A program made the position numbers and the translations under genes. A stretch of 6,301 nt of DNA from Burkholderia sp. (GTDB lineage Bacteria; Pseudomonadota; Gammaproteobacteria; Burkholderiales; Burkholderiaceae), in NCBI GenBank assembly GCA_028292565.1, contig JAQGMD010000376.1, positions 1 to 6,301 on the forward strand, given 5' to 3'. Below the pieces are notes generated by a model. That model saw nothing but the letters and a program-made list of their open reading frames with translations, did not search any database and had not been told where the DNA came from. Within the stretch, counting starts at the first letter, position 1, and every line of letters starts with the position of its first letter. Of the stretch, positions 6,062-6,301 are shown in pieces.

Positions 6062-6097
6062 ACATGGGGCGCATCAGTTCACTGGTGCGCCCCATGT
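6062..6097 (+). terminator. Hairpin 2, long stem immediately following hairpin 1
   Basis: ACATGGGGCGCATCAG (6062-6077) pairs with CTGGTGCGCCCCATGT (6082-6097) around the loop TTCA. This is a 16-bp stem with one G-T pair. It abuts hairpin 1 with no gap. CCTTTC follows, not a real T run. It probably ends or protects the monooxygenase-dsbC transcript. Confidence 0.5.
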
Positions 6098-6136
6098 CCT
6101 TTCAGTATCCCTTCAAACGCCTTTTTCGCAGCGAAC

Positions 6137-6162
6137 TATAATCGAAGCTTGATTTCCGGAGG
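6137..6162 (+). promoter_or_regulatory. Promoter -10 box and ribosome binding site of the downstream reductase gene
   Basis: TATAAT at 6137-6142 is a perfect -10. The best -35 is TTCAAA (6112-6117), 19 bp away and weak. Transcription would start near 6150. GGAGG at 6158-6162 is a strong Shine-Dalgarno sequence 6 nt before ATG 6169 and fixes that start. The gene thus appears to have its own promoter after the double hairpin. Confidence 0.55.
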
Positions 6163-6168
6163 CTTCAC

Positions 6169-6301
6169 ATGTTCAATGCGATCTTGCTCAACAAGAAGGA
6201 AGACGGCGCCACCGATGCACGCGTCACACAACTCGACGAAGCACAGTTGCCTGCTGACGGCGATGTAACAGTCAGCATCGAATATTCAACCATCAACTAC
6301 A
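6169..6301 (+). CDS. AcuI/YhdH-family medium-chain dehydrogenase/reductase, N-terminal part only
   Basis: Only the first 44 residues lie in the window, MFNAILLNKKEDG through SIEYSTINY. The pattern MFxAI, a central QLDEAQLP, then GDVTV and YSTINY is what I know from the start of YhdH/AcuI-type quinone-oxidoreductase-like enzymes, which commonly continue with KDGLA. Characterised members reduce acryloyl-CoA with NADPH. The catalytic and cofactor-binding parts lie outside the window, so substrate specificity cannot be judged. The start is supported by GGAGG 6 nt upstream. It is on the same strand as dsbC but separated by 132 bp with two hairpins and a -10 box, so it is probably a separate transcription unit. 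Confidence 0.8.
   Translation, partial: MFNAILLNKKEDGATDARVTQLDEAQLPADGDVTVSIEYSTINY

Noticed and set aside
1..6301. CRISPR array, phage genes, toxin-antitoxin or defence system
   Set aside because: No regularly spaced repeats, phage structural genes or recognisable defence or toxin families were seen on either strand.

Overview
The window looks like ordinary chromosome from a betaproteobacterium, most likely of the Burkholderiales/Oxalobacteraceae type (Herbaspirillum-like). I base this on the protein sequences, the moderately high GC content and the gene pairs hemA-prfA and UbiH-family hydroxylase-dsbC. The taxonomic call is from memory of related proteins, not from a search.

Layout, left to right. 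Positions 1-869 (minus) hold the first 289 residues of prfA, peptide chain release factor 1; its 3' end lies outside the window. Positions 973-2262 (minus) hold hemA, glutamyl-tRNA reductase, just upstream of prfA in the classic hemA-prfA order, with a recognisable sigma70 -10 box ahead of it. Positions 2401-3090 (minus) encode an orphan OmpR/PhoB-type response regulator whose receiver domain has Asn where the phosphorylated Asp should be. Positions 3091-3841 contain no intact gene. They hold a scar of decayed genes, all on the minus strand: the start of a methyl-accepting chemotaxis protein (mcp), two pieces of cheW, and the frameshifted rear part of an IS66-family transposase. Then come a strong intrinsic terminator and an intact tRNA-Phe(GAA) gene with its own promoter (3842-3999, minus).

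From 4000 on, everything reads rightwards. Positions 4085-5287 encode a UbiH/UbiF-family FAD monooxygenase. A DsbC-type periplasmic disulfide isomerase follows at 5317-6036, with two back-to-back hairpins after it. Positions 6169-6301 hold the first 44 residues of an AcuI/YhdH-type medium-chain dehydrogenase/reductase.

How the genes fit together. hemA makes the first committed tetrapyrrole precursor from charged glutamyl-tRNA, and prfA is its usual operon partner. The monooxygenase probably acts in ubiquinone synthesis, and dsbC corrects disulfides in the periplasm; the two are probably cotranscribed. I see no convincing new biological system. The observations most worth a second look are the non-canonical receiver (D to N) and the cheW/mcp/IS66 graveyard lying directly behind the tRNA-Phe gene.
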